Positions 50,732 through 60,023 of a stretch of 64,000 nt of DNA are shown here, one piece after another. Made by a program: the position numbers and the translations under genes. The DNA is from an uncultured Ruminiclostridium sp. (GTDB lineage: Bacteria; Bacillota; Clostridia; Oscillospirales; Ruminococcaceae). The notes under the pieces were generated by a model that did not search any database, had not been told where the DNA came from, and saw only the letters and a program-made list of their open reading frames with translations. Each line of letters opens with the position of its first letter. Position 1 is the stretch's first letter. Where the stretch lies: NCBI GenBank assembly GCA_949878745.1, contig CATLBH010000003.1:49958-113957 (forward strand), written 5' to 3'.

Positions 50732-51178
50732 ATGCGGTTCAGACAAATTGCCGCGTCGGCTTTGACGGTTGCTTGCTTGTGTACATGCTATGCGACAACC
50801 GTTTTCGCGAAAAATGTTTCGGCATACTCGTTCAGCGACAGTGCTTCCCCGTTGTACGATGTTGCAAAGAACGCATATTCGGAGTTGGGTATTACCGGGA
50901 CAAAAGCCGAATGTGTAAGTCAAGCAAGCGGAGACAATGCTGTTAAAATAACCATTGAACAAACGCTGCAAAAATACAGCGGCTGGCTTTGGATATGGGA
51001 TAGCGTTGACGATGCATCGTGGACAAAAACGGAAAACAGTGATTTAGCTCGTTTGGCAAACACAAAAAGCGGTCTTACAAGCGGCACATATCGCGTGAAA
51101 TCCGTGTTTACGCTGATTGACAAGTACGGTAAGACAGAAACCATTACGGTTTACAGCGACGAGAAGCCTGTCAATTAA
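50732..51178 (+). CDS. small secreted protein, unknown function
   Basis: A 148-residue protein with a signal peptide (about 1-26, ending ATTVFA-K). The mature part is beta-rich, with WLWIWD near 88 and GTYRVKSVFTLIDKYGKTETITVYS near the end, a pattern seen in small secreted Clostridial proteins of unknown role. I recognise no family for certain. With two secreted products and a two-permease ABC exporter downstream, a bacteriocin-like role is one idea only. AAAGGAAG precedes the ATG. A GGGGTACCTTT motif lies at 50638-50648. Confidence 0.75.
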   Translation: MRFRQIAASALTVACLCTCYATTVFAKNVSAYSFSDSASPLYDVAKNAYSELGITGTKAECVSQASGDNAVKITIEQTLQKYSGWLWIWDSVDDASWTKTENSDLARLANTKSGLTSGTYRVKSVFTLIDKYGKTETITVYSDEKPVN

Positions 51179-51315
51179 GTAAGAGGTCTAAGAATTTTTT
51201 ATGAGAGGTGATTTTGGCGGGTTGCTAATTTCATTTTGAATGTTTACGGCGCTGCGATCTGCGGTTAAGGGGAGCGGATAAGATTGTTTTTATATTCGAT
51301 TCGGGACATTTTAAG

Positions 51316-51328
51316 AAAGGGTACCTTT
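51316..51328. promoter_or_regulatory. possible operator AAAGG-GTA-CCTTT
   Basis: A short inverted repeat 30 bases before the start of the second secreted-protein gene; GGGTACCTTT recurs 95 bases before the first (50639-50648). It could bind a regulator or form a leader hairpin. It is too close to the second gene for a -35 element. Confidence 0.3.
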
Positions 51329-51357
51329 GGGTATCGGGACAATAATAGGAGGTCATT

Positions 51358-51792
51358 ATGACAAAGTTTAAAAAAATCACATCTTTAATTATGGCGGCGG
51401 CTATAGCCACATCTGCTTTTTGCTGCAGTGTAAGTGCAGAAACCCCCACTGACAACGCCAGTTGGAGCGTATCTCACAATAACGTCAAATATGCTCCGCA
51501 GCCTACAACCATTACCTGCTCGCTGTATATGACGTATTCCACATACGGAAACAGAGTATACTGCAATAAAGCAAGTAACACCGTAAATGGAGGAAGAGGA
51601 GAAATTACAATAGTTTGTACAAGCAGTAATGCTACAATGCCGATACAAACATTAACCACCGCTTCCCAGTCGGTTACTTGCGTTCCGAGGGTAACCAGTG
51701 AGGTGAGAGGAATAAAATATTATTTATCTGCTGAAACTGCCACCTATGACAATATTTTTTCCGCCAGCGGAACAATGGTAACAATTAAATAA
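51358..51792 (+). CDS. small secreted protein, unknown function
   Basis: A 144-residue protein with a signal peptide ending VSAE (about 27). The mature part is Thr/Ser-rich and beta-like, with two or more Cys (TITCSLYMTY, RVYCNKASN, VTCVPRV), so disulfides are possible. No family recognised. AGGAGG lies 5 bases before ATG. Its neighbours are another small secreted protein and two lipoproteins. Confidence 0.75.
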   Translation: MTKFKKITSLIMAAAIATSAFCCSVSAETPTDNASWSVSHNNVKYAPQPTTITCSLYMTYSTYGNRVYCNKASNTVNGGRGEITIVCTSSNATMPIQTLTTASQSVTCVPRVTSEVRGIKYYLSAETATYDNIFSASGTMVTIK

Positions 51793-51886
51793 ATATAATA
51801 CATTTGACTTGCATAGTCAAGATTTGGCTTGTACAGCCAAAAAACACATTATTACTTATCGTAATCATCTTAAAGGAGAAAAAACT

Positions 51887-53323
51887 GTGAAGAATTTAAA
51901 AAAGCGTGTCGTTTTACTGGCATTAATAATATCATGCGCACTCACCGCTTGCAGTAAGCCTTCGAACCCCGCCGCTACAGGAACCGAGGAGAAAAAGGAA
52001 GATGAAGCTTTTAATTCTTCACAGTCGGATTTCTCCGAAACGGAAGAAACTGCCGTTCCGGCTTCTACAACCTATGTGGTTCCGGAAGAAGCGGAAGATA
52101 TTTCGGATATGAATATTTTGTTTGCTCCAACAGAACCATCTGAGATAGGCCACGATAATCCGCGAATCGATTACAGCCGTGAAGAAGCGGCGGAGCTTAT
52201 TAACAAAATGCCTAATCTTACCGCAAGCGATAAGATTCATGTTTACGCACCGAAAAGCATAGATCACGTCAGCACTTTTTATTTAAGCAGAGTTGACCCT
52301 CTTCCCGTTGAAGAAGGAATCGAAAACTTTAAAAACACTTTTTCTTATTTATTTCCGGGGCACGAATTTGACGAGGAATGTTTTTATTATAACGGGGGGA
52401 GCTCCGATATAGAATATGAAACGGACGAAATGGGTAATATCACAAAAATCTCAAGATATTTTAATAAAATCAAGGATAAATATCAGCAGCTAGTGAGCGG
52501 CGAAGAAGAAATGATGCTCTTTATATATAACGAAAGATTTACGGATAAGAAGGACAAGGTCAATCTTGTAGCCAGAAGTCCTTTCGGAAACGATATTTCA
52601 ATAGTAAACAAGGGAGTGGCAAATCGAATTGCCCAAAATAACGAATATGCGAAAGTGAACGAACATTTTACTCCAAGCTCTAATTTCAGATTTATAAAAT
52701 CCTGCAGTCCCGACAGCGAGGAGAAAGTCAAGCTTTTAAACGGAGAGATTTCCGTTAAGGACGCAGCTGCCTTTTATGAGGATTATATAAACAATATTCC
52801 ATGTTATATAGATCAGTTTTTAACTATGAGCGTGAATAAGGTGGAAATTTACGAAGTCAACGATAAGCTGAACTGTTTAAACTTCGTAACCTCGCCCCAA
52901 TATGACTCTATCCCGTTCGGAGGAGTGGAATCCTTCGGGACGGGTGAGAAGAGCCAAAGGTATTATTTGCATTTGGGGTACGGACATATGATAAGCACGG
53001 ACGATGTGGACGGATTTTACGGCGCATTTAAAATGGAAACCGTAGTGGACGAAACACAGTATAAGGAACATGTGTCTTTGGAAAGGGCGTTGGAAATAGT
53101 TTCGGAAGAAATGACGGGGCATATTGATTTTAAGGTGGAGAGCGTAAGGTTTGTATATTGTTTCAACGAAAGTATCAGCGGATATAACTTTTCGGAGACA
53201 AGAGAGCCGGTTTTCCCGGCTTGGAAAATGGAGCTGTACAACGAAAATGACGGGTTGGAGTACACTTGTTATGTTAACGCGCTTTCAGAGGATTACAAGT
53301 GTTATTACCTTCAAAAATATTAA
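51887..53323 (+). CDS. 478-residue lipoprotein, first of a tandem pair
   Basis: GTG start with AAAGGAG 8 bases upstream. Lipobox LTAC (Cys22), then a Ser/Glu/Thr linker to about 65, and a large domain of unknown fold. The leader up to FNSSQSDFS is shared almost word for word with the next gene and with the small lipoproteins from 57531 on. The large domain is not recognised. The protein should be anchored on the outer membrane face and lies just before an ABC-2 exporter, so it could be a receptor, a protection (immunity) protein or a transport aid. Confidence 0.82.
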   Translation: MKNLKKRVVLLALIISCALTACSKPSNPAATGTEEKKEDEAFNSSQSDFSETEETAVPASTTYVVPEEAEDISDMNILFAPTEPSEIGHDNPRIDYSREEAAELINKMPNLTASDKIHVYAPKSIDHVSTFYLSRVDPLPVEEGIENFKNTFSYLFPGHEFDEECFYYNGGSSDIEYETDEMGNITKISRYFNKIKDKYQQLVSGEEEMMLFIYNERFTDKKDKVNLVARSPFGNDISIVNKGVANRIAQNNEYAKVNEHFTPSSNFRFIKSCSPDSEEKVKLLNGEISVKDAAAFYEDYINNIPCYIDQFLTMSVNKVEIYEVNDKLNCLNFVTSPQYDSIPFGGVESFGTGEKSQRYYLHLGYGHMISTDDVDGFYGAFKMETVVDETQYKEHVSLERALEIVSEEMTGHIDFKVESVRFVYCFNESISGYNFSETREPVFPAWKMELYNENDGLEYTCYVNALSEDYKCYYLQKY

Positions 53324-53335
53324 CGGAGAGAAAAA

Positions 53336-54772
53336 ATGAAGAATTTTAAAATCAGGTTTATTGTATCGGTTTTGATGACAGTTTGCGTACTCACCGCTTG
53401 CAGTAAGCCTTCGAACCCCGCCGCGACCGGCACTGACGAGAAAAAGGAAGATGAGGCTTTTAATTCTTCACAGTCGGATTTCTCCGAAACGGAAGAAGCC
53501 GAAATACCGGAGATGCCTTTTTATAGGAATACCGATGAGCTTAAGGACATTTCGGATATGAATATATTGTTTGCTCCGTGGGATTCGGCGGAGATAAATC
53601 ACGATAATCCCCGCATCGATTATACCCAAGAGGAAGCGGCGGAGCTTATTAACAAAATGCCGAACCTTACCGCGAGCGACGGTATTCATGTCAACGCTCC
53701 CAAAAGCATAGACCATGTCAGTACGTTTTATTTGGGCGGGATTGAGCCGCTGCCCGTTGAGGAGGGGATAGAAAACTTCAAAGAAGCTTTTTCTTATTTA
53801 TTTCCGGGGCACGAATTTGACGAGGAATGTTTTTATTATAACGGGGGGAGCTCCGATATAGAATATGAAACGGACGAAAAGGGTAATATCACAAAAATAT
53901 CAAGATTTTTTAATAAAATCAAGGATAAATATCAACAGCTGGTGAGCGGTGAAGAGGAAATGATGCTGTTCATTTACAACGAAGATTTTTCGGACAAGAA
54001 GGACAAGGTCAATCTTGTGGCCAGAAGTCCTTTCGGAAACGATATTTCAATAGTAAACAAAGGAGTTGCTAACCGAATTGCCCAAAATAACGACTATACC
54101 AAAGTTGACGAGCTTTTTTACGCGAGCTCTTATTTCAGATTTGTAAAGTCGTGTGATCCCGACAGCGAGGAAAAGGTCAAGCTTTTAAACGGAGAGATTT
54201 CCGTTAAAGACGCCGCTGCCTTTTATGAGGAGTATATAAACAATATTCCATGCTATATAAATCAGTTTTTTACTATGAATGTTAATAAGGTAGATATTTA
54301 CAATGTAAACGATGATTTAAACTGCCTATATTTCACGACCTCCGCCAAATATAATTCTATTCCTTTTGACGGAGCGGAATCTTTTGCCACGGGAGAAAGA
54401 ACACAAAGAACTCCTAAATATTTAGGTTACGGACATATGATAAGCACGGACGATGTGGACGGATTTTACGGCGCGTTTAAGCTTGATACCGTAGTGGACG
54501 AAACACAGTATAAGGAACATGTATCTTTGAAAAGGGCGCTGGAAATAGTTTCGGAAGAAATGACGGGGCATATCGATTTTAAGGTAGAGAGCGTGAGATT
54601 TGTATATTGCTTCAACGACAGTATTAGCGGATATAATTTTTCCGAGGTAAGACGTCCCACTTTCCCGGCTTGGAAAATGGAGCTGTACAACGAAAATGAC
54701 GGGTTGGAGTACACTTGTTATGTTAACGCGCTTTCAGAGGATTACAAGTGTTATTACCTTCAAAAATATTAA
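53336..54772 (+). CDS. 478-residue lipoprotein, second of a tandem pair
   Basis: A paralogue of the preceding gene with equal length and 12 bases between them; most residues are identical, and stretches such as 53795-53880 and the last 110 bases match almost base for base, pointing to recent duplication or gene conversion. Differences concentrate in the linker (46-65) and in patches of 285-365. Lipobox LTAC, Cys22. Followed after 14 bases by the first permease of the exporter. Confidence 0.82.
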   Translation: MKNFKIRFIVSVLMTVCVLTACSKPSNPAATGTDEKKEDEAFNSSQSDFSETEEAEIPEMPFYRNTDELKDISDMNILFAPWDSAEINHDNPRIDYTQEEAAELINKMPNLTASDGIHVNAPKSIDHVSTFYLGGIEPLPVEEGIENFKEAFSYLFPGHEFDEECFYYNGGSSDIEYETDEKGNITKISRFFNKIKDKYQQLVSGEEEMMLFIYNEDFSDKKDKVNLVARSPFGNDISIVNKGVANRIAQNNDYTKVDELFYASSYFRFVKSCDPDSEEKVKLLNGEISVKDAAAFYEEYINNIPCYINQFFTMNVNKVDIYNVNDDLNCLYFTTSAKYNSIPFDGAESFATGERTQRTPKYLGYGHMISTDDVDGFYGAFKLDTVVDETQYKEHVSLKRALEIVSEEMTGHIDFKVESVRFVYCFNDSISGYNFSEVRRPTFPAWKMELYNENDGLEYTCYVNALSEDYKCYYLQKY

Positions 54773-54786
54773 CGGCGGGAGAAAGT

Positions 54787-55623
54787 ATGAGAAATTTTCG
54801 GTCTGATTTAATAAAAATTTTTACGTCGGGCGGATTTTACGCCGCGGTTCTGTTTATGCTGCTCTTATTGTTTTCCTCCAACGTTTATACCGACAATTTC
54901 ACAAACAACCGATATAACGTAATAGGGGCGCTGGCGGAAATAGACGTGAGCAAAATGTTTCAAGAACGGGAGCTATGCGATAAATCCATAATGGAAAATG
55001 TGTTCAGTAATTGGAGTATCGCATTTTTGCCTATTATATCTTCTTTTTGCTTTGTGCCGACGATATGCGCGGAAAGAGAGGCGGGGGCGGTAAGATACGG
55101 GATTTTCCGCTCGTCAAGGCTTAAATTCAGCGTTTCGAGATATTTTTCGGGCGTGCTGTGCGGCGGTCTTGCCGTGGCGCTGGGGTACGCTTTATTCTGC
55201 GGGTTTGTATATCTGAATTTTCCCGCGTTGGAGGATTATGAAGCGGTGTACGGCGGAGACGGCGGCTTCAGCTTTTCTTTAACGCTGTTGGGGCTTTTTA
55301 TGACCTCGGCGTTTTGGAGTATGCCCGCTATGGTTCTGACAAGCTTTATGCGAAACAAGTATTTAATAATGTGCATACCTTTGTTTATCAAGTACGGAAT
55401 AAGTCAGTTCGTTCTCGAGGAAAGCCATAAGGCTATACGGGATATTGAAAATATAAACGTAGGTTTACTGAATTTTTTAAGTATTATAAGTCCGGACGCT
55501 ATGATATATATCGGGAGAAGCCCCGACTACATATGGATATTGGTGAACTTCGGGGCGTTTTCGGCGGCGTTTTTCGCAATATATATTATCGCGGAAGGGA
55601 AAAGGGGGGATTGCGGTGCTTAA
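54787..55623 (+). CDS. ABC-2 type permease, subunit 1
   Basis: A 278-residue membrane protein with about six helices and a long first outside loop, a layout of ABC-2 permeases. It contains AEREAGAVRYGIFRSSR after helix 2, a common cytoplasmic loop of such permeases. ATG at 54787 follows GGGAGAAAG. It overlaps the next permease by 8 bases. With the following two genes it resembles LanFEG-type self-protection exporters. Confidence 0.82.
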   Translation: MRNFRSDLIKIFTSGGFYAAVLFMLLLLFSSNVYTDNFTNNRYNVIGALAEIDVSKMFQERELCDKSIMENVFSNWSIAFLPIISSFCFVPTICAEREAGAVRYGIFRSSRLKFSVSRYFSGVLCGGLAVALGYALFCGFVYLNFPALEDYEAVYGGDGGFSFSLTLLGLFMTSAFWSMPAMVLTSFMRNKYLIMCIPLFIKYGISQFVLEESHKAIRDIENINVGLLNFLSIISPDAMIYIGRSPDYIWILVNFGAFSAAFFAIYIIAEGKRGDCGA

Positions 55624-56467
55624 AAATACGCGGCAGATTTTTTCCGTGGCGAAATCGGAATTTATAAGCTGGATCACAAATCCGCGAATCATAATTTTGG
55701 GGGCGCTTTTGATTTTCATTAAGGGGCTGGCTATCGATCCGCTCGCCGCGAGGGCGGAGAGATTCGGCGAGACCTTGGTTATATTCGAGCCTTTTATATC
55801 GGTTGGAAATTCGCAGATGCTTCTGATGCTGATTCCCTTCTCCTTTTTAATACTTTTAAGCGATTATCCCAGGCTTGGGGGAAACACATTGTTTTTTATA
55901 AGCCGAATCGGTAAGCGGAACTGGCTTTGGGGGCAGTTTTTGTTCCTTTTAGCGGCAATTTTCGCGTTTTTGACGTTTATACTGCTGTCCAGCTTCGTTT
56001 TTTCGGGAGGACGGTTCGACACAAGCTGGAGCGACGCAGTAACCAAATATAACGCGAGGTTCCCAAACGAAGCTTTCAATTTCGACTCGCTTCTATTGCC
56101 CTCAAATATATATAATCAAATTAGTATGGTCAGGGCCGTGGCGGAAACGTTTATTCTTTTGTCGGCTTATCTGTTTATACTTTCCCTTATAATTTATCTT
56201 TTTAAAATTTTGTTTAACAACGGGACGGTGGGGCTGGCCGCCGCGCTGACGATAATACTTTTGGGGCTTATCACAACGGCTTTGGCGACGGAGACGAAAT
56301 GGGCGTTTCCGATGGCGAATGCCGTTATCTGGCTTCACTATGACGAAATATTAAGCCGTCAGATATATCCCATGTGGGGGTCTTATCTGTATTTCGGCGT
56401 TCTAATTACGGCGCTGGGGGCGCTTAACTTTCCGGCGGTAAGAAAATTGAGATTTACGGAGAATTAA
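55616..56467 (+). CDS. ABC-2 type permease, subunit 2
   Basis: A 283-residue membrane protein with about six helices; GTG start with GGGGGGA 5 bases upstream. It shares the plan of the preceding permease but little sequence. It probably forms a heterodimer with it. Confidence 0.82.
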   Translation: MLKNTRQIFSVAKSEFISWITNPRIIILGALLIFIKGLAIDPLAARAERFGETLVIFEPFISVGNSQMLLMLIPFSFLILLSDYPRLGGNTLFFISRIGKRNWLWGQFLFLLAAIFAFLTFILLSSFVFSGGRFDTSWSDAVTKYNARFPNEAFNFDSLLLPSNIYNQISMVRAVAETFILLSAYLFILSLIIYLFKILFNNGTVGLAAALTIILLGLITTALATETKWAFPMANAVIWLHYDEILSRQIYPMWGSYLYFGVLITALGALNFPAVRKLRFTEN

Positions 56468-56469
56468 CT

Positions 56470-57102
56470 ATGATCGAGGTTATGGATTTAAATTTAACCC
56501 TTCAAAAAACGGAAATTTTAAAAAATGTTTCGGTGAGTTTTTCCCGGGGGAAAATACACGGGTTAATCGGCAGGAACGGCAGCGGAAAAACCATGCTTAT
56601 GAAGTGCATATGCGGCTTTGTGAAGCCCACAAGCGGGACTGTCACCGTGGACGGAAAGAGGATAGGAAGGGACTGTGACTTTCCCGACGGGACGGGGATT
56701 ATTATCGAAACGCCGGGGTTTATTCCCTATTATTCGGGGTTTAAGAATCTTAAGCTTTTGGCGGATTTAAGGAAAAAAATTACCGCCGAGGATATAAAGG
56801 CGGTTATGAGGCAAACGGGACTTGACCCCGAGTTAAAGCGCCATGTTCGCAAATATTCGCTGGGAATGAGACAAAGGCTGGGACTGGCTCAGGCTATAAT
56901 GGAGGATCCCGAGCTGTTGATTCTCGACGAGCCGATGAACGGGTTGGATAAGGACGGGGTTAAGGATATGAGAAAGTATTTGCTGGATTTGAAGGAGCGG
57001 GGGAAAACGATTTTGATTGCTTCGCATTCGGGGGAGGATATCGATGTGCTGTGCGATACGGTTTGTGAGATGGATAAGGGGAGGTTGGCGGCGGTGAGAT
57101 AG
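56470..57102 (+). CDS. ABC transporter ATPase of the ABC-2 exporter
   Basis: A 210-residue ATPase: Walker A GRNGSGKT (34-41), a degenerate signature SLGMRQR near 130, Walker B LLILDEPMNGLD. The protein is short, as in lantibiotic-immunity (LanF) and bacitracin-export ATPases. It starts 2 bases after the permease and closes the operon. Confidence 0.9.
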   Translation: MIEVMDLNLTLQKTEILKNVSVSFSRGKIHGLIGRNGSGKTMLMKCICGFVKPTSGTVTVDGKRIGRDCDFPDGTGIIIETPGFIPYYSGFKNLKLLADLRKKITAEDIKAVMRQTGLDPELKRHVRKYSLGMRQRLGLAQAIMEDPELLILDEPMNGLDKDGVKDMRKYLLDLKERGKTILIASHSGEDIDVLCDTVCEMDKGRLAAVR

Positions 57103-57109
57103 AAGGATT

Positions 57110-57225
57110 CACTTTTTGTGTGAATTTTTCTCAAATAGGGAGTTATTGAAAAATGGGATATAATATAATATAATATAATATGCTATACTTTGATTGTCGA
57201 CGTAATAAGGGTTTTGAGTCAGCCG
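57110..57225 (+). repeat. copy of the XRE promoter region with an expanded TATAA repeat
   Basis: Similar to 27322-27425 in order and sequence: TTCACTTTTT hairpin, TTGAAA (57146-57151), TATACT (57184-57189), TTGTCGACG-like, GTCAGCCG. Here the spacer is 32 bases instead of 17, because the 5-base unit TATAA is present four times rather than once. No regulator gene follows; the next sequence is the remnant of a small lipoprotein gene. Confidence 0.75.
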
Positions 57226-57296
57226 TATATTGACATAGAACGTTTATCCCATTTATAAAAATGAATCCTCAGAGGATTACATAGCACTTTCTTAAT

Positions 57297-57416
57297 ATGA
57301 TGGTAAGTTTTTGGTGTAAACCTAATAAGGATACCATATCTTTGCTTTTAAATGATCCGCGCGTTATTGCAATTTATTATTCTGTCGGGGAATATCCTGC
57401 CGGGTATGACTTTTAA
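57297..57416 (+). pseudogene. 3' remnant of a type-B small lipoprotein gene
   Basis: The last 39 codons (MMVSFWCKPNKDTISLLLND to AGYDF and stop) are almost identical to the ends of the genes at 60192 and 61865. The front is missing; the sequence before it is unrelated. The trailer after the stop is also shared. It shows that the array once extended further left. Confidence 0.8.
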
Positions 57417-57530
57417 GACAAACGATGATGGCGTTAGTGCTTTTATCGATTTCGGGTTTTTGGAAAGGTGACTTAGCGTGAAAAAGGTTAATCCCTTTTT
57501 AAGTTTGAATTTGTATAAGGAGAAAAAACT

Positions 57531-58136
57531 GTGAAAAATTTAAAAAAGCTTATCATTATATCGGTTTTGATAATATCATGCGCACTCACCGCTTGCAGTA
57601 AGCCTTCGAACCCCGCCGTGACAGGCGCTGACGAGAAAACCGAAGGTGAAGTATTTAATTCTTCACAGTCGGATTTCTCCGATACGGAAGAAACGACAAG
57701 CGAGGAAACAACGAGCGAAGAAACAACACCTGTCAATTTGCCGCCCGAAACAACAGAGGAGGAGACTTACAATGACTTTTGGCGGCCGTCTTTTGATGAT
57801 CCTGTTTTTCTCGATCAGGAGCTTTTGAAAACAGTGGAGGAAGACAAGCCTTCTGTAACGGTTTATTTGTATTTGGATGAAGAAGCTGCTATCAGCGAAT
57901 ACAAAGAAACATATCCGAATATTTTAAATGACCCCCTTAATTGGAGTAAGTTTTTAACTGAAAGGGCGGATAAGATCGTACGCGAGGTGGAGAGCGATTA
58001 CGGCATTAAATATGTGGGAGCGCATATATGGGGTATAGTGGTAAGTTTTTCGTGCAATATTGATAAGGAAACCATTTCTTTGCTTTTAAACGATCCGCGC
58101 GTTATTGGAATTAATCATCTTTTTTCGGCGCAATAG
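57531..58136 (+). CDS. type-A small lipoprotein with subtilisin-propeptide-like (I9) domain
   Basis: A 201-residue lipoprotein: GTG start, AAGGAG upstream, lipobox LTAC (Cys22), an acidic Thr/Glu-rich linker with repeated TTSEE units (about 53-75), and a C-terminal domain of about 95 residues. That domain runs SVTVYLYLDEEAA ... IVREVESDYGIKY ... ISLLLNDPRVIGI, the order and spacing of inhibitor I9/subtilase propeptide domains (valine-rich strand, helix, strand, and the closing DPRV-type strand). The neighbouring gene encodes a secreted subtilase, so it could inhibit, fold or hold that enzyme at the surface. The I9 call is by eye. Confidence 0.75.
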   Translation: MKNLKKLIIISVLIISCALTACSKPSNPAVTGADEKTEGEVFNSSQSDFSDTEETTSEETTSEETTPVNLPPETTEEETYNDFWRPSFDDPVFLDQELLKTVEEDKPSVTVYLYLDEEAAISEYKETYPNILNDPLNWSKFLTERADKIVREVESDYGIKYVGAHIWGIVVSFSCNIDKETISLLLNDPRVIGINHLFSAQ

Positions 58137-58205
58137 ACTCTTAGGATAAAAGATGACAGCGTAAATGCTTTTGTCGATTTAAAATTTTTAGAAAGGCGAT
58201 TTTTT

Positions 58206-60023
58206 ATGAAAAAGTTTATATCATTTTTAGCAATTTTATCTATTGTTATGTCATTTTGCTTTCAAACCGTAAGTGCAACGATAATTGGCGATGCAGTGGC
58301 GGATACCGATGTCGTTCTATCTTCGGTGTTGACTGATTCTCTTCGTGAGCGTCTGTCGCAGGTTGCCGATGATGACATAATTCCGGTGACAATTGAACTT
58401 AAGGATAACATTGATTTGAACGGTGTGGAACAAAAAGCTGTTGCACGTGCAAAAATTTCCTCAAACGAGATGGCAGCACTTAATGCAGACACAGTTTCTT
58501 TGACCGACGCGGAGAACGAGTCAGTTCAATTGAACGCGTTAAGAATTTATGATAGGATTTCCGAAGAACGAAATTCTGTTTTGTTGGATTACTACAGCGC
58601 TAAAAACAACGAGTTTATCGCGTCAACATGCCTTCAAGACGCTAAAGTAGGAAGTATAGGCTTGTTTACGCCGTTTATTCGCGATGTCGGATTAACCAAG
58701 ACAGAGGTTTTTGAAATTGCAAAAAATCCGGCAGTTTATATGATCGATTGTTATATTGAAGGTGTCGGAGAAGATTTCGACACTATTGATAATACATATA
58801 AGATTGTTGGCGGAAATACTTTTATCGAGAGCGGATACAGCGGAAGCGGTATTCGAGTTGGCCTTATTGAGAATTGCCACCCTGACCTGAGCAAAATGGG
58901 AAGTGATTCGAATAATATAGAATACGCTAATGAAGGGGATTTTAATGATCATGCTACTCGGACAAGTGGAATAATAAAAAAATTTGCACCTTCGTGCAAG
59001 ATTTACAGTTATGCAGTTGACAGTGCTTCGGTAGCGGATATTTGTAATAATTTAATAAAAAATTACTCATTGCATGTAATTAACATGTCTTGGGGTCAAA
59101 TTGACAATGGCGGTTACACATCAATATCAAATGAAATAGATTGCTTGATACGTAATACACGAGTGCCAATTGTTGTTGCTGCCGGAAATAGACAAGCAAT
59201 GGAAACCGGTGGGTATAGTTACTATGTGAATACTTACGGTATAGCCGGCAACGCAATTACTGTCGGTTCCGCTATAACTAACGGAACGAATCCTGACGCG
59301 TCTGGAGCTTTTAAGTTTGCGGAAGGAAGCTGTTATGTGGTAAATACGCCTATTAATAAACCGGACCTCTGCGCACCCGGGTATGTGAACATCTATTCTA
59401 TGGGAGATAGAGTGGGGACAAGTTATGCCGCTCCTCATGTAACCGGGACGATTGTTCAAATGATTGCAAGAAATTCCGCTTTTGCTAATCAACCTCAAAA
59501 GATTAAAGCTGCCCTCCTTGCCAGCGCGACAAGAAATTGCGGCACATCAATGTCATATATCGGCAAGGAAATTTCAAACCAAGAGGGGGCGGGTGTGTTA
59601 GATGCCGATTTTTGTTATCGTGTGGCAAGGGCAGGCAGAGCGGCACAGTTTGATGTGACATCTTCTCTCACATCATCTAATCCAATTAAGCAACAGGTGT
59701 ATTGCGATTATGTCACAAAGCCTTTTCGTATTGCGTGTACATGGGAAGTTGCGGCAATAGAACTTCCTTCAACTATTATAAAACCGGATATTAAAATTTC
59801 GGATTACGACATGAAGGTATATAAAAATGGGGTACAGGTTGCTTCGTCTACAATATCTGTTGGTCCGGATAACATAAAAGGCACAAATTGCGAGATTATT
59901 GAGCTTTCACCCGGTGAGTTAAGCAAATATGGCAGCGGATATTACGAGGTTCGTATATTTCCGTATGGTTCATTTCATGGAACGGGTACTGTTAGAATCG
60001 GCTTGGCATGGGAACAGGATTAA
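58206..60023 (+). CDS. secreted subtilase-family (S8) protein with Asp-to-Glu change
   Basis: A 605-residue protein: signal peptide (1-24), a 150-residue propeptide-like region (about 40-190), and an S8 domain (about 195-480) plus a beta-rich C-terminal part. His249 (DHATRTSG), Asn328 (VVAAGNRQ) and Ser406 (GTSYAAPHVTG) are in place. The catalytic Asp motif is RVGLIENCHPDL with Glu222 (codon GAG) where D-T/S-G is normal, and the usual HGTHVAG is altered. It may have weak activity, a changed mechanism, or be a pseudoprotease. It lies between I9-like lipoprotein genes; stubs of two more copies follow downstream. Confidence 0.85.
   Translation: MKKFISFLAILSIVMSFCFQTVSATIIGDAVADTDVVLSSVLTDSLRERLSQVADDDIIPVTIELKDNIDLNGVEQKAVARAKISSNEMAALNADTVSLTDAENESVQLNALRIYDRISEERNSVLLDYYSAKNNEFIASTCLQDAKVGSIGLFTPFIRDVGLTKTEVFEIAKNPAVYMIDCYIEGVGEDFDTIDNTYKIVGGNTFIESGYSGSGIRVGLIENCHPDLSKMGSDSNNIEYANEGDFNDHATRTSGIIKKFAPSCKIYSYAVDSASVADICNNLIKNYSLHVINMSWGQIDNGGYTSISNEIDCLIRNTRVPIVVAAGNRQAMETGGYSYYVNTYGIAGNAITVGSAITNGTNPDASGAFKFAEGSCYVVNTPINKPDLCAPGYVNIYSMGDRVGTSYAAPHVTGTIVQMIARNSAFANQPQKIKAALLASATRNCGTSMSYIGKEISNQEGAGVLDADFCYRVARAGRAAQFDVTSSLTSSNPIKQQVYCDYVTKPFRIACTWEVAAIELPSTIIKPDIKISDYDMKVYKNGVQVASSTISVGPDNIKGTNCEIIELSPGELSKYGSGYYEVRIFPYGSFHGTGTVRIGLAWEQD

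Noticed and set aside
57646..57828. Basic 60-codon ORF inside the type-A lipoprotein genes (also at 61049).
   Set aside because: Alternative frame of the repetitive linker; present in both copies only because they are duplicates.
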